NCBI GenBank assembly: GCA_902702965.1
Contig: CACRXP010000315.1
Location: 546,513-610,512, forward strand
From: Spirometra erinaceieuropaei
Taxonomy: Eukaryota > Platyhelminthes > Cestoda > Diphyllobothriidea > Diphyllobothriidae
DNA length: 64,000 nt
Direction: 5' to 3'
The translations under genes and the position numbers were made by a program. Shown in pieces: positions 45,786-57,060 of the stretch; position 1 is the stretch's first letter, and every line of letters starts with the position of its first letter. A model generated the notes under the pieces. That model saw nothing but the letters and a program-made list of their open reading frames with translations, was not told the origin of the DNA and did not search any database.

Positions 45786-46292
45786 AGGTGATACCATACT
45801 AACAACACAGGTACTAGCCAAAAGCCCATACACGCGTGTTTCGCCGATGTTTTGCCGCTGCATGGCGCAGCTGTGAGGGGTTCGGCTCGTCAGTGGGTCC
45901 CCCAGCATTCCCCGTGTGTTTTCTGGTAGATACTCCAATTTAGAAATTGTCGCTTTTCAATTTCCTGAGAAATTATCTACGAAGTTGGAGTAATTCAGTT
46001 TATTCGAGGTCTATAGGCTCAGACCGAGAATTTTAAAAGTCTATAAGTCTGAGCCTATAGACCTTGAATAAACTGAATTACTCCAACTTCGTAGATAATT
46101 TCTCAGGAAATTAAAAAGCGACAATTTCTAAATTGGAGTATCTACCAGAAAACACACGGGGAATGCTGGGGGACCTACTGACGAGTCGAACCCCTCGCAG
46201 CTGCGCCATGCAGCGGCAAAACATCGACGAAACACGCGTGTATGGGCTTTTGGCTAGTACCTGTGTTGTTAGTATGGTATCACCTTACCCTA
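45786..46292. repeat. Large near-perfect palindrome (family E arms)
   Basis: Two arms of about 240 bp face each other with a spacer of about 20 bp near 46030-46050. Left landmarks AAGGTGATACCATACTAAC, CCATACACGCGTGTTTCGCC and GTGGGTCCCCCAGCATTCCC recur inverted on the right with only a handful of differences. Single arms occur at 7081 and 11310, so this is a head-to-head pair of a dispersed repeat. Confidence 0.85.
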
Positions 46293-46470
46293 AAGTATAC
46301 TACTAGCTGCCTGTCTGCAGTTAATGAATATTACGCGGTTACCCGCTGTGGCTGATGGACTTCGGCCCAAATATTCATGTATAAAATTCTCGGTCTGAGC
46401 CTATAGACCTTGAATAAACTGAACTAATCCAACTTCGTAGATAATTTCTTAGGAAATTAAAAAGCGACAA
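46293..46470 (+). repeat. Family E end block and third inner-arm copy
   Basis: 46293-46385 shares GTTAATGAATATTACGC and CGGCCCAAATATTCATG with 7200-7290. 46386-46470 repeats the inner palindrome sequence (TCTGAGCCTATAGACCTTG, CTTCGTAGATAATTTCTTAG) in direct orientation with the right arm. Confidence 0.65.
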
Positions 46471-46479
46471 GTACTTGAC

Positions 46480-46676
46480 ATTCTTATACGGCGAAGCCAA
46501 GAAAAAATTTTGCACTTTTAGGCGTCTCGTTCACGTTGCTAAAAGTGCTGATATTTTCTATCGCTAACGTAAAAACATGACTCTCGCTTTATATTACAGC
46601 CATCTTCACTTTTTGGTCGTTTTTAGGCGGCGCTCTACAACTGTTAATGCATGGCAGAGTGACCATTTAAATATTG
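46480..46676 (+). repeat. Direct repeat copy 1, split by a transposon
   Basis: TTATACGGCGAAGCCAAG, GCTAAAAGTGCTG, ATGACTCTCGCTTTATATT and GGCGGCGCTCTACAA match 48366-48605. The copy continues after the Merlin-like insertion at 47696-47735 (GATTTTCTGCTGAGATTGTT). The pair flanks the Ty3/gypsy remnant and could be decayed LTRs; no TG...CA ends are clear. Confidence 0.6.
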
Positions 46677-47687
46677 GGTAAGATGATATTTGGAAGCCGT
46701 GCCCACAGACTACACAATGCTACCTACTGGCTCGATTTCAGTAGCTGTGATTGCGTTCTCATTATGCTTCTAAATTCACGCGCACGCTGTATTACCTGTA
46801 TCAGATTCATTTTAGATGTGCTATCTTGGGCAGATTTGCACCGGTAACGATGACAATGAGGCTTACCTTATATCAACTTTCATTAGAAAAGGTAGTTGGC
46901 AATCGTGCCCACAGCATCCACAATTGTACCTACTGGCTTGAATTCAGTAGCTATGATTGCGTTCTCATTATGTTTCTAAATTTACGTGCGTGCTGTATTA
47001 CCTGTACCAGATTCATTGTGGAGGTACTATCCTGGGCGGATTAGCACCGGTAACGATGACAGTGAGGCTTTCCCTACATCAACTTTCATAAGAAGAGGTA
47101 GATTTGACTGCCTCATTCATTGTAGAGGTACTATCTTGGGTGAATTGGCACCGGTAACGATGACAATGAGGCTTACCCTTTATCAATTTTCATTAGCAGA
47201 GGTAGCTTTCGACTGCCTCATTATTTGCGGATTTTCTCTTCCGCCCAAACCAATTTTTCACATAAAAGTCTTACCCGGCTTGCGTTGTGGCGTTCCGCGT
47301 GCCGCTGCTTGACTCTCGCGTTCTTCTGTCCATTATGTTGGATGGAGTTCTATCGCACACACTGCGGAATGAACTTCGGACCAGTTGCCTTCTTCCCATT
47401 GGTTGTTCGCCTTCACTTGCTTTTCTTTCCAATCTGAGGGTAGGATGCATTTATTCCGCACATCGTTCAAAGTTTCCTTGTTCATTTCCATACCCTCCAT
47501 GTATTTTTCACCTAATCTCAATTAGGCTTCCACGTTACCAGGAGCGTCATTTCCTAGCATATACTACAATCGCCATTTACCCGTCCACTCAATTGTCCCA
47601 CCCGTATAGCCCCTATCACCACCGGTCCCGATTGACGGGCAGCTGTGAGTTTGCGGTGTCAAGAGGGCTACCAACTATCATCTTACC
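46677..47687 (+). mobile_element. Merlin-like DNA transposon, complete, 1011 bp
   Basis: The ends are GGTAAGATGATATTTGG and, inverted at the right, GGTAAGATGATAGTTGG. A perfect 8-bp target duplication AAATATTG flanks it (46669-46676 and 47688-47695). Within the left half, a unit of roughly 210 bp with CACCGGTAACGATGACA and GAGGCTTACCCT recurs about three times. The right 200 bp match 41480-41688. No transposase frame is seen. Confidence 0.75.
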
Positions 47688-47734
47688 AAATATTGATTTT
47701 CTGCTGAGATTGTTAATGTTTTGTGGAGTTGCGT

Positions 47735-48195
47735 AGCTCAGAAGGCATCCTGACAAACTCGAACAGACCAAACGATGTTGCAATCGCCGTTTTGGGAACG
47801 TCTTATGGAGTAACGGGTATCTGATGGAAAGCTTTGACTAAGTCATTCTTGGAAAATATTGTTGCTCCGGCTGGGCTAGATGAAAAGTCGTGGAGATGGG
47901 GAAGTGGATATCTGTCAGGCACAGTGCAGGTATTTAACCGTCGGTAATTCCCGCATGGGCCTCACTCAACGAGAGACTTTTTACACACCATATGTAGAGG
48001 TGCAGCCCATGGACTAGTAGAAGGCCTGACTATGCCTAGCTCCATCAACTGATTGAATTCAGCCTTGGCTATGGCTAGCTTATCGGTGGCCAAACGACGA
48101 AGACGGCTAAACACGGGTGGTCCAGTAGTTGAAACATAATGTACAAAAGCATGTTTAATATGTTGGTTAAATTGTGAGGGTCGTGTGATAGATGG
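47735..48195 (-). pseudogene. Ty3/gypsy reverse-transcriptase remnant
   Basis: The minus strand encodes the start of a Ty3/gypsy RT domain in order: [60 protein letters not shown] (the CGDYR block with Asp changed to Asn), then [15 protein letters not shown] (first catalytic Asp retained in the NDL position) and AIATSFGLFEFVR. An extra stop follows IPVTP and a stop or frameshift separates KKSLVE from GPCG. The YxDD box and everything after are missing, as are gag, protease, RNase H and integrase. It lies between the direct repeats at 46480 and 48366. Confidence 0.85.
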
Positions 48196-48365
48196 GAATT
48201 CCGTAAGTTTAACGATGATAGCAGCATCCCAACAGTTACAAACTAGTAAATAAGAACAAAGTCGCCAGCAGGTAAAAATGCACATTCTTTTTCTATGTCT
48301 CATTCAAAGATGTGTCAAGTTCTTTAAAAAGCGTATTGTAACTGATTAAAACAAAACGGACACAA

Positions 48366-48605
48366 ATATCAAGACACATTGTTATACGGCGAAACCAAGA
48401 AAAATTTGACACTTTTGGACGTTTCGTTCACGCTGCTAAAAGTGCTGGTACTTTCAACCGCGAACGCAAAAACATGACTCTCGCTCTTTATATTGCAGCT
48501 ATTTTCAATATTTTTGCTCGCTTTTAGGCGGCGCTCTACAATTGTAAATGCATGGCAGAGTGGCCATTTAAATACTGATTTTCTGCTGAGATTGTTAGTG
48601 TTTTG
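48366..48605 (+). repeat. Direct repeat copy 2
   Basis: Matches 46480-46676 plus 47696-47735 without the transposon, so it shows the empty site CCATTTAAATACTGATTTTC. Possibly the second LTR of the gypsy remnant. Confidence 0.6.
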
Positions 48606-49747
48606 CTCGTTCTATGTCTAAATTCCGTATATTCGGAAACTATTCGCACGAAAAGCAGTTTTATACGTTCAAATCTGAAAACGGCTATTCGGCGGTAGTC
48701 ACTTTGGTTACAACCCATAAGATTTTCAAATTCGCTAAACGATGTCGGCCCATTTAATTAAGGATTGCCTGTGTGCGTTATTACCGCACTTCAGACCACC
48801 GAATCGCAGACTAAATCCCACAGGTAGCATCGTATAAAAATGAATGTTTTAGTGCAGGAAACTCTGTTTAGTAAAACTCTTGGAGTTAAACTAGTCACCT
48901 TTCAAAAGAAAACACTCTCAGATGAGTATTTCAAGTATAGGGCGGGTATAAGGGCAGGAAATTGCCTGAAATTTTCACAGCGTCCATTTTCGCTAAAATT
49001 TATGGTAAAATTGCCCAGACATATTTACCGTATGAATAAAGACATTTACTTGAGTCTACTAGCTTAGGTGTCCTCACATGCCCGAATCTGTTTCTGCCGT
49101 CAGGTTTCATGAGACAGGTCCCGCACCAAAGCCTATGAAAGCCCTACAAAGTTTGAGATAATAACAGCGTGACCTTGATTAACTTAAATACTGCACATTC
49201 TTACCCTCATTTAAATTTCTCTGGTGTTAAGAATGAACTGGTTGCTATTTTTGCTAGGTGCTTGTTGGTCTGGCTTTTTGACACGCGCTTGCTGGAGCTC
49301 CTCGCGAAGATGTCAGCTGTCTCACCACCCAGGTATGATAGCTGATGCCCCACCTAAATGCCTCGCATTGATCTGAAGTAACAATATACTTCTACTTTAA
49401 AGAATTCATTTGCAGTGATAATCACCCAACAATTTCGATAATTGCCAGGATCATTTTGTATGGCTTAAGCTAATTTCAACTTAAAGAAAATAAAAGTAAC
49501 CTAGAAGTGATTGCTGGTTTAATCTGTCGTGATGAGTAGAAATGTGTCTGTCCCTAAATGTGTACATGAGAAAAACGGTTTTAAAATATATAAACGACAT
49601 GCAAAAGCTAGCAAACAGCTTAGTAACCATGAAACTATTGTTTCCCTGCCTTAGAGGAATAAATACCAGTTGATTATGCTCCGTCCTAAGCTAGTTATTC
49701 GAAACTAACTCTAGAGTAAGTCAGGCACGACAACGAGTTCAGACTAA
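48606..49747. other. No recognisable gene
   Basis: 48755-48830 resembles 14650-14735. The plus frame at 48840-49067 has no domain. Nothing else is recognised. Confidence 0.4.
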
Positions 49748-50730
49748 CAGTTGGTGGGCTAACTCATGAAATGTCAACCGAAATTCCGAAATGCGTTTTC
49801 GTTTCGAAAAGATTAATTAAGTTGGGTTGGAAAACCAATCATTGTGCAGCATAATTCTATAATATTTCAGTTACCTTAGGGTGCCGGCTTTCGAATTAAT
49901 TTATTTCCGACTGCATGTACAAACTATAATCTGTAAAATGTGATTACTAAAGTAGTATGAGTTGTCTTATTGATTTTCAATGCCCTAAAAAATTTAATTA
50001 TATTTCATGGGAAACATGCATAAAAATATTCATTCTTTCGCTCATTCGGTAGTAGCTGACGTATTCTTCCAATTTTATACTCGAAAAAAGGGCATAATGC
50101 GGCTTTCAGAAGTTTCTAATTGTGAGATTTTTCAATATCGTGAAATGACCGTTCATAAAACTTCACGTCCCTGCAGTTACCAATGTAGTTTGTAAAGTTA
50201 ACAATGTGGCTCATATCCACTGCTCAATTTTATGAATCCCATATAGTCGTCTCTTAATACCGTAGGGGAATGTATGTTTTGTTGAACACGGAAAATTTAC
50301 AGCTTTTAGTTTTGAAACCCTGAATGCAAGTTTAAAGGCAGATCAGATTCAAAATTATTAGGGAATCGGAAACGTCTTTAAAAACCGAATACTGCCCTTC
50401 CTTCGAGTATAAAATCTGAAGAGGACGTCAAGAATGTACAAGAGAATGAATATTTTCATGCGTGTTTTCCATGAATTATGATTGAATTTGTAAGAGCATA
50501 GAACAAATGAGAAAAATGCATGCCACGAAAGTAACCACCTTTTACAGAGTAGAGTTTGTGCAAGCAGCTGGAAAGAAATTCGTTTGAAAGCCGTCATCCC
50601 ACGGTCACTGAATTATTATAGACTTATGCTGCAGGCTGATTAGTTTTACAACCCCATTTACCTAACCTTTTCGAAACGAAAATGAATTTCGGAATTCCGG
50701 TTGACATTTCATAAGTTAGCCCACCTACTG
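49748..50730 (+). mobile_element. Foldback Tc1-type MITE, complete
   Basis: Left CAGTTGGTGGGCTAACTCATG and right ATAAGTTAGCCCACCTACTG are inverted repeats. TA follows at the right (50731-50732); the left flank is AA. About 983 bp, folding on itself, no coding frame. Confidence 0.8.
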
Positions 50731-53700
50731 TATGTTTAATATAGTCAACAATTTATAGCTCTCAGTTTTAACTATGAACATCGAGATTGATAAAAGCTGA
50801 GGGCGAGTGATTTTGATAAGCTAGAGGTCGGACAAGCAGCATCTTTTTCAGTATATGCAGTCGTATTTGTGGAGTCACGCATTCACCTGCAGAAGTCTAG
50901 AATGCCAGTTTTAATCAATCCATTAACGTTCACAATGCGTAGATGCAAATTCTGACCCGAAAAATGACTGAGATTAAAGATATGAAAGTAAATATCGTCG
51001 TCCTATCAGTAGGCAATAAGTATAGCGGCGATTTCAGTGGGTGCAGGAGAAAATAGAAGAGGACATATATTTGGCGCAATCTAAAATAATTTGAACCAAT
51101 TTGGGAAAACTCGACGGCTTTTGTGAGCTTCTAAACCAGAATAGCGAGCGTATGGTTTGTGCACGGCAAATCATCATACCACTTGAACAAAATGAATCCA
51201 AACGAACACTGGTGGATGAGTGGGTAAATTGACCCAAACATCATTTGACGTACGGTTTCAGGTGGAGGCATTGTAGCTCAGGTAATTGGTGCGTTCGTCG
51301 TGCACGACCTCTACGTGTGCTTTTTGGATTCAAACTCCACCGGCACGGCCGTAGCCGAGGTTTTAATGTTGAATCAGGTGAAGTGTATAAAGCTGCCGGA
51401 ACACCAGATAACCATCTCAGTTAATTGTCAGCTATTTAACACCAGACCTCACTGAGAAGTATACTTTGAATTCTCGATTCGTTATCAGTCAATAATATAC
51501 ATTCCAGACACCTGTTTGTGATGCACCATCTATCAAATAAATAAGACTGAGCAGTGATTGAGGCGGCTATATTTTATCTTTAGCATTATTGAAGGTGATG
51601 CTTATTTATTTCCCGTCAGTTGATTATGCGTTCATCGTGACGCTTAATGCAAAGTATTATGCCTCCTCAGTGACGAACTTGCATGGTAATCGATTGAATT
51701 ATGACCCAAATTTACTTCACTGAACGCCCAGCATTTTGTTCTAGACAACATAACCAAACCAGCTGACCTGACTGAAATATTTAAAGTTGCATGTGTGCCT
51801 TAACATACAGACTACAAAGCCCCAAGTAGTAAGATCTGAGCTAGAGAGGGGATATGCTCTGAAGGTGCTATTAAACACCACTTGCGAGGTGTTGGATGAC
51901 TGACTTTTAACCAGCAAGGTCAAATGTAACAAGTCAAACTTAGACCGCATGTCGACAGACGGCGCATAGTGAATAGCCTCATACTGTACTGTCTGAAAAG
52001 CGCGGCTACTTGCTACTGATAAATGAATAAGAAGGCTGGATTGCACTTATATAAATATCACGGTTAACAGTATTCATTCACATTTAATTCGCTGTATGCA
52101 AACAGATGGACATACCTGTAGGCAAGATGGCCAAGACTTCCATCGATTGGTCCAACAGCTGACATCATACCGACTGATAATTCCTCATGATGAACAGTCT
52201 TCTACACAATGCCAAGTTACCTTCCACAATGAAGCAGCAACACACAATTGCAAGACCTATGGTTTCATGGAAAATACTTCCAATGTGATAACCTGTGATG
52301 TCTACTTTCCAATACTAACATACAACTTTGAACAAAGGGTATGTTAGTGGTAACATATATTTCCGGTTTCTTTTACAGACACTGTCAATCGTAAGAAGTA
52401 AAATGAAGTAGGACACAGCTGTATTCCAATGAAAAATGACTAGAATAGCTCTATAAATGCGCAAAACCTCAGAAAAATCAGGCGTATTGTAACACTCCTG
52501 AATGGCGCCCATTCTGAGAGAATTTTCCACTTATTCCAGGTTTCCAACGTAAATAAATTTTAAGGGTGATATGCAGTACCTAATGCATCTGCATTCATCA
52601 GCTTGTTATTTAGCTTTAATCTAGAGCGTTTTGCAAGAATTATTTTTAAGTTATCATGAGGGGGTCAATGCATACCCCCATCTGATGTGACTGTCATAAC
52701 TCTTAACATACTACTAGTTTGATTTCAGTACCTCATGTTATTTGCATGCACTTGTACACCCGTCCAAACTACTGGGCCGCTTTTTCGCAGATTCTTCACG
52801 TCAGCAGACTGCTATGTCAATTTCTGTCTTATGCAATTTGCATACTAAATCACCTGCAAATTATTTTTTACCAACTGCTTTTTACGCAAGCCTTTATCGT
52901 TTAGATGGCATTTTTAGTTGTTTATGTCCTTAACTCCAAATACACGGATTGACTAATTGACATTGACTGATTATCCATTTGCACATAGTCTCGAAGAAAT
53001 CCCTCTGTGTTAAATTCTGACACCGAAATACTGGACGCTCTGTATGTCCGTTTAACCGGAATGCACGGTTTGGCGGTATTTGAACATCAGACTGCACAAC
53101 AGATTCATGCACACTTTTCTATGACACGCCTGATGCATGTCCACTTCTTCGATCTGGTAAAGATTGCAAAGCGTACCGTGGCGAAACAAAGAAGAAGCCC
53201 GCTGAGCGAATGGGCTACTGTCTCGCTATCCAGGTTGCCATCCCTCATGAGGAAGATTCTGGCAAAATCTAGTCCACACTGTGAAACCTGGTGAGCGATA
53301 CGGAGTGCGGGCGACATCCTCATTCATCACCCCCTTACTCTTATATATTGCGAACAAAAGTTTTTCGCTTTTCCTGTATCACAGAAGGGCCCCACCTGGA
53401 TTTGATTAATAAAAGTAGAATTATGACAGCGCATACTGCCTTTTATGAATGTGTGGGCTGTTGAAGTTCTTCTATGCGGTCAGAAAATGTTCTGACACAT
53501 AGAATCGAAGACGCGGCGGGCAGTCCTTGTGAATAGTAGCTGTCTTCGGTCAGTTATTCCAAACCTGGCAGAAATTTGCAGGCCTGAGCAAAGAATGTGA
53601 TTGGGTTACCGCTGACTGCCATCTAAAATATGAGATTTTGGAAGTGCCAGCCCAAATCCGTTCGCCCAGTTACGACTGAGAAATCAAGAGGCAAGAATAA

Positions 53701-54758
53701 TCAGGGTTTTGCCGAAGGCAGCAAATGGCATCTTGCGCATAGCCTATGCAAAGGCATGTTCAATTGATTGCACAGGGTGATACGCAGGGGGGTGGCGTGA
53801 TTACGGATGTGCTTACTATGGAAAGGAAGATTAAGAATTAATACTCTAACTTGCAGCGCCGTGAGCAAGCTTCCCAAGCCATCAGCCAACACTGAGATCC
53901 GACTTGTTCTTGCAGGCCACTCTCACGTTAGTGACAAGGCTGCAAATTTCAGTAAACTTGCTAGCCTTCATTGCGCGATGTAAATGACGATTGCGAACTT
54001 ATTAATGATCTTTTGGAGGGGGTATTTATAACCTGTGTCAAATTACATAGTACAAAACTGAGAGATTTGGTAAGTTCTTCATTAGAGGATTTTGTCTTTG
54101 AACAATTAAAGCACAAATATACAAACCGCATAGTAGTTAATATCCACATTTCTAGTAGCGAGATTACCCTATTCACCTTCTCTTGGTGATATTAGGACCG
54201 CTGGGCTGAAATGTTATATCCCTTGTGTTTTCAGCATCACAATGGATGGTATAAAATATGCATGCAACCGATAAAACGACCAAATTAATTGCACTAAATT
54301 TTGGACAGAAAGAATAACAAGGTACCGGGAGGGGCACTAGCCTTGTTAAATTGATACCATATGAACTAGGGTTTGTGAAGATAAACAAAACGCACCTCAA
54401 GGGCTACTTGTAAACAAGGAAGCATTGGCAATGCCAACGAAACAGTAAACAAGGCCTATCAACAGACAAAAAACCCTATTGACCACCAAGCTAATCAGAA
54501 TGTTGACCACCACGCTAAATTCGGAGTTATGGCGGGTATGGTGTTCTTGATCTGCTTATAAGGGTTGGAAAAATATTACAACGATAGGAACTCTAAGGTA
54601 AGCAGAATCTTGAGCCACAAAAACAAAGCGTAGTTCTGCTTTCCGAGGTGAATTTGCCTGTGGCGCTGTCCTTTGATATTAAGCAGACTGTTCTGCGCAC
54701 GGGCGAAACGGTTATTTTTGCCTAATAGTTCACAATCTACCAACGCCTCTATTGCTTG
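50731..54758. other. Longest stretch without recognisable element or gene
   Basis: Several frames of 60-100 codons occur (52096-52347, 53007-53294, 51741-52046 minus) with no domain, no repeats and no good splice pair that I can defend. It could be host intron or intergenic DNA. A tRNA-like spot lies at 51265-51355. Confidence 0.4.
51265..51355 (+). repeat. tRNA-like sequence
   Basis: The A box-like TGTAGCTCAGGTAATTGGTG and B box-like GGATTCAAACTCC are in order, with CCGGCACGG-type sequence after. Arms pair poorly. It is probably a SINE head or tRNA pseudogene; no second copy was seen. Confidence 0.4.
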
Positions 54759-55125
54759 AAATTAAAGATTTGTCTTCCAAGTCAATTCATGCCCCTCAGA
54801 ACCTTCTCGCACGTGAAGGCATGCCTTCTCATGATTTCTTTCCATCACACCTGCGAGTGACGGTCTAACTAAATACCTTACCTTTTTCTTCCACCGCTTA
54901 TAGGGTAATTAAGATTAGTGCTGCCTGTTTTATTTAAGCCGAATAAATACGCGGCTGTCGTTTCTAATTTTTGAAATTAAAGATTCATCTTTCAGGTCAA
55001 TTCATTCCTCTCAGAACCTTCTCGCAACAGTTTTCATTACTTGCTTATAAAACGATAGGCCTAACACTGAAATTGGAGCGACGGCGAAAGGAGGAGAAAA
55101 CTAATGCGGACGCAGTGAGGACTGG
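54759..55125 (+). repeat. Direct repeat block, copy 1
   Basis: GCATGCCTTCTCATGATTTC, GTCTAACTAAATACCTTACC, TTTATTTAAGCCGAATAAAT and ACGCAGTGAGGA recur at 56585-56900. Within this copy a 55-bp piece (GAAATTAAAGATT... CAGAACCTTCTCGCA) appears twice, 217 bp apart. Confidence 0.7.
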
Positions 55126-55379
55126 TATCTCACTTAAAGCCCCTTAAGACGTCAAGTCTCCAGTCGGTAACAAACCATTTGGCACCGCGTCGACAGGTAG
55201 TTGTCTGCACGTGAGTTGGAACATACGTCATACGAGTATTCACTATTCTAGGAAACCCATAAGCGATTGACCAATGTCAGCCCAGAGCCTTTGAAATCAA
55301 AGGGATAACTTAGTTGAAGTAGTTGGTCAGGGCAAAATCGACAGACATCAATCTTCTCACCTACCAACCGATAGTTCAA

Positions 55380-55445
55380 ACGTCGTTTCCGACTTTTCCC
55401 ACCGTGTGCTCCACAGCAGGGTGAGAGCGAGGACGGTGAGTTGCG
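55380..55445 (-). repeat. SINE C tail fragment
   Basis: GTGCTCCACAGCAGGGTGAGA is the inverse of the SINE C end at 17960-17990. It is fused directly to a Penelope fragment. Confidence 0.5.
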
Positions 55446-55730
55446 CGGCTCATTCGACGGGACCGAATCACACATTGAAGTTTAACGGAGCAGAAATTCT
55501 TGCTAGAGGCGACAACCGCCTGAGCTGTGAACTGCTCGGCTTATGGTTTTCCGGTTCTCATTCAATCAACAAGCACAACGACCTCCTGGCTCCATATTCG
55601 ACCCTGAAATTTAGCCTAGGCAAAATAATTAGCCGCGAGGAGAACGTGCGGATAACCACTGTTCCAGGTATTAATGTCGGCGAGCCAAATCACCCAAAAG
55701 CCTACGCGGATGACGAAATCTGGTAGTCAG
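55446..55730 (+). pseudogene. Penelope-like endonuclease C-terminal fragment
   Basis: The plus frame encodes AAHSTGPNHTLKFNGAEILA, RGDNRLSCELLGLWFSGSHS and INKHNDLLAPYSTLKFSLGK, closely parallel to the minus-strand copy at 60480-60250. This is the region after the GIY-YIG core. No GIY-YIG residues or RT remain. A hammerhead-like core follows at 55948, in the expected position. Confidence 0.75.
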
Positions 55731-55947
55731 CCCCTCAGTGGCTTGCAATTAGCGTGGGGGCTGATAATCTTAACTGGCATACAGGCTCATAGCAACTGCA
55801 TGGCACCGGCACAATTCAACCAATGGCCAGTCGAGCTGTGGTGCACTCGGGAGCTGCCAACTGTGATAGGCATGTAGCTGCCTAGCAACTGCATCCTATA
55901 AATACTGCAACACCTGGGCAGTCCACTATCCTTATCTGACTCTGTCG

Positions 55948-55977
55948 TTAATGATGGGTTAGAGTGAGAATCCGAAA
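55948..55977 (+). ncRNA. Decayed hammerhead-like core at Penelope 3' end
   Basis: TTAATGA replaces CTGATGA (two changes), then GGGTT pairs with AATCC across AGAGTGAG, followed by an intact GAAAC. AGGCTAATAAAGC follows, as in other copies. It is probably inactive. Confidence 0.4.
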
Positions 55978-56089
55978 CATCAGGCTAATAAAGCACTTGT
56001 TCCAGCGAACGTGTCTCCCTTTCCGCGGTTACTTCCTGTAACCCATCTCTTCGCTTCTGTTAGCAAGCCTAACCTTCGTTTCCGTTGAC

Positions 56090-56180
56090 GTCCGCCGAGT
56101 GCTCCGTAGCCGGGTGGGAGTAGGGACAGTGACGCACGCGGAAATTAATTTATGGTGATAGTAGACCTGCATAACATTTG
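56090..56180 (-). repeat. SINE C tail fragment
   Basis: GTGCTCCGTAGCCGGGTGGG and AGGGACAGTGACGCACGCGG match the inverted SINE C end at 56950-57050. Confidence 0.4.
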
Positions 56181-56499
56181 CAGGGCCATTCCCAACATAA
56201 AACCTATCTCCGATGCTGTCTCTCAGCTGTCACGATCCGTCAGAGTAGTCATAACCAATCGACCCGAAACCAGAATTCGTCGCCGTGAGATGCAAATTAA
56301 GGACAGACTGGCACCTTACGACATCTCGGCAATCTTCAACCGAATGGTTTGCAATGATAGGCACTGCAACTACGTCGGGGAAATTGGACGACAATTGCAG
56401 AACCACTTGCATGCGCTCAAACCGGCAACTCGGAAACCTTACCAGAACCCACAGCCTGCAACCCCTTCTGGGGAAAGCGGTGGCACTCCTCTTTTTTAG
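56152..56499 (+). pseudogene. Penelope-like linker and GIY-YIG start, decayed
   Basis: The frame shows NIKPISDAVSQLSRSVRVVI, then RREMQIKDRL, DISAIFNRMVCNDRHCNYVG and EIGRQLQNHLHAL, which follow the order of the Penelope linker and GIY-YIG motif (G-x-x-Y-R-I ... Y-V-G-x-T-x-R-x-L). The GIY part is changed to AIFNRM and Tyr-Val-Gly is kept. It ends abruptly at 56499. Nothing upstream gives RT. Confidence 0.65.
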
Positions 56500-56584
56500 A
56501 CTATCCTCCTCGAACTTACACGCTCGCGAACCTGAACTAAGTTGATATATACAATAATGTCCCTTATCACTTCAACCGTGAGTA

Positions 56585-56900
56585 CGGGCCTGCCTTCTCA
56601 TGATCGTTTTCCCGGTCACACATGTGAGTGACAGTCTAACTAAATACCTTACGTTTTCCGCACCTCTTGTAGGGTAATTTAAACTAGTCCTGCCTATTTT
56701 ATTTAAGCCGAATAAATACGGTGGCTGTCGTTTGCATTTTTTGAAATTGAAGGTATATAATTCAAGTCAATGCATGCCTCTCAGATTCTTCTCGCAACAG
56801 TTTTTCTTACCTGGCTATAAAACGATGGGCTTAATAACGAACATTGGGCAAGGCCAGGAACGAGGCGAAAACTGATATGAACGCAGTGAGGATTGCGTTC
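56585..56900 (+). repeat. Direct repeat block, copy 2
   Basis: Matches 54815-55125 at an offset of about 1.77 kb, in order and orientation, with several small indels. Both copies are followed by an inverted SINE C tail, so the duplication covered both. Confidence 0.7.
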
Positions 56901-56929
56901 TCAAAAATCACACGAAATAACAGTTCGAC

Positions 56930-57060
56930 CGTCGTACCCGACGATGCCCATCTGGTGCTCCACAGCGCGGTGGGAGCCGGCACAGTGACATGCGCGTAAC
57001 GTAGTTTATTGTGAGACTGGACTTGCGTAGCATTTACCACACTGCCTTCCATCCTCTTTC
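56930..57060 (-). repeat. SINE C tail fragment
   Basis: GGTGCTCCACAGCGCGGTGGG, CCGGCACAGTGAC and GTTTATTGTGAGACTGGACTTG are the inverse of the SINE C end. Confidence 0.5.

Noticed and set aside
45786..46292. Palindrome as an origin of replication or a transposon with long inverted ends
   Set aside because: No target duplication and no origin-type features; single-arm copies elsewhere show it is a head-to-head pair of a dispersed repeat.
52096..52347. Possible host exon of 83 codons
   Set aside because: No domain, no defensible splice pair and no similarity I can name.
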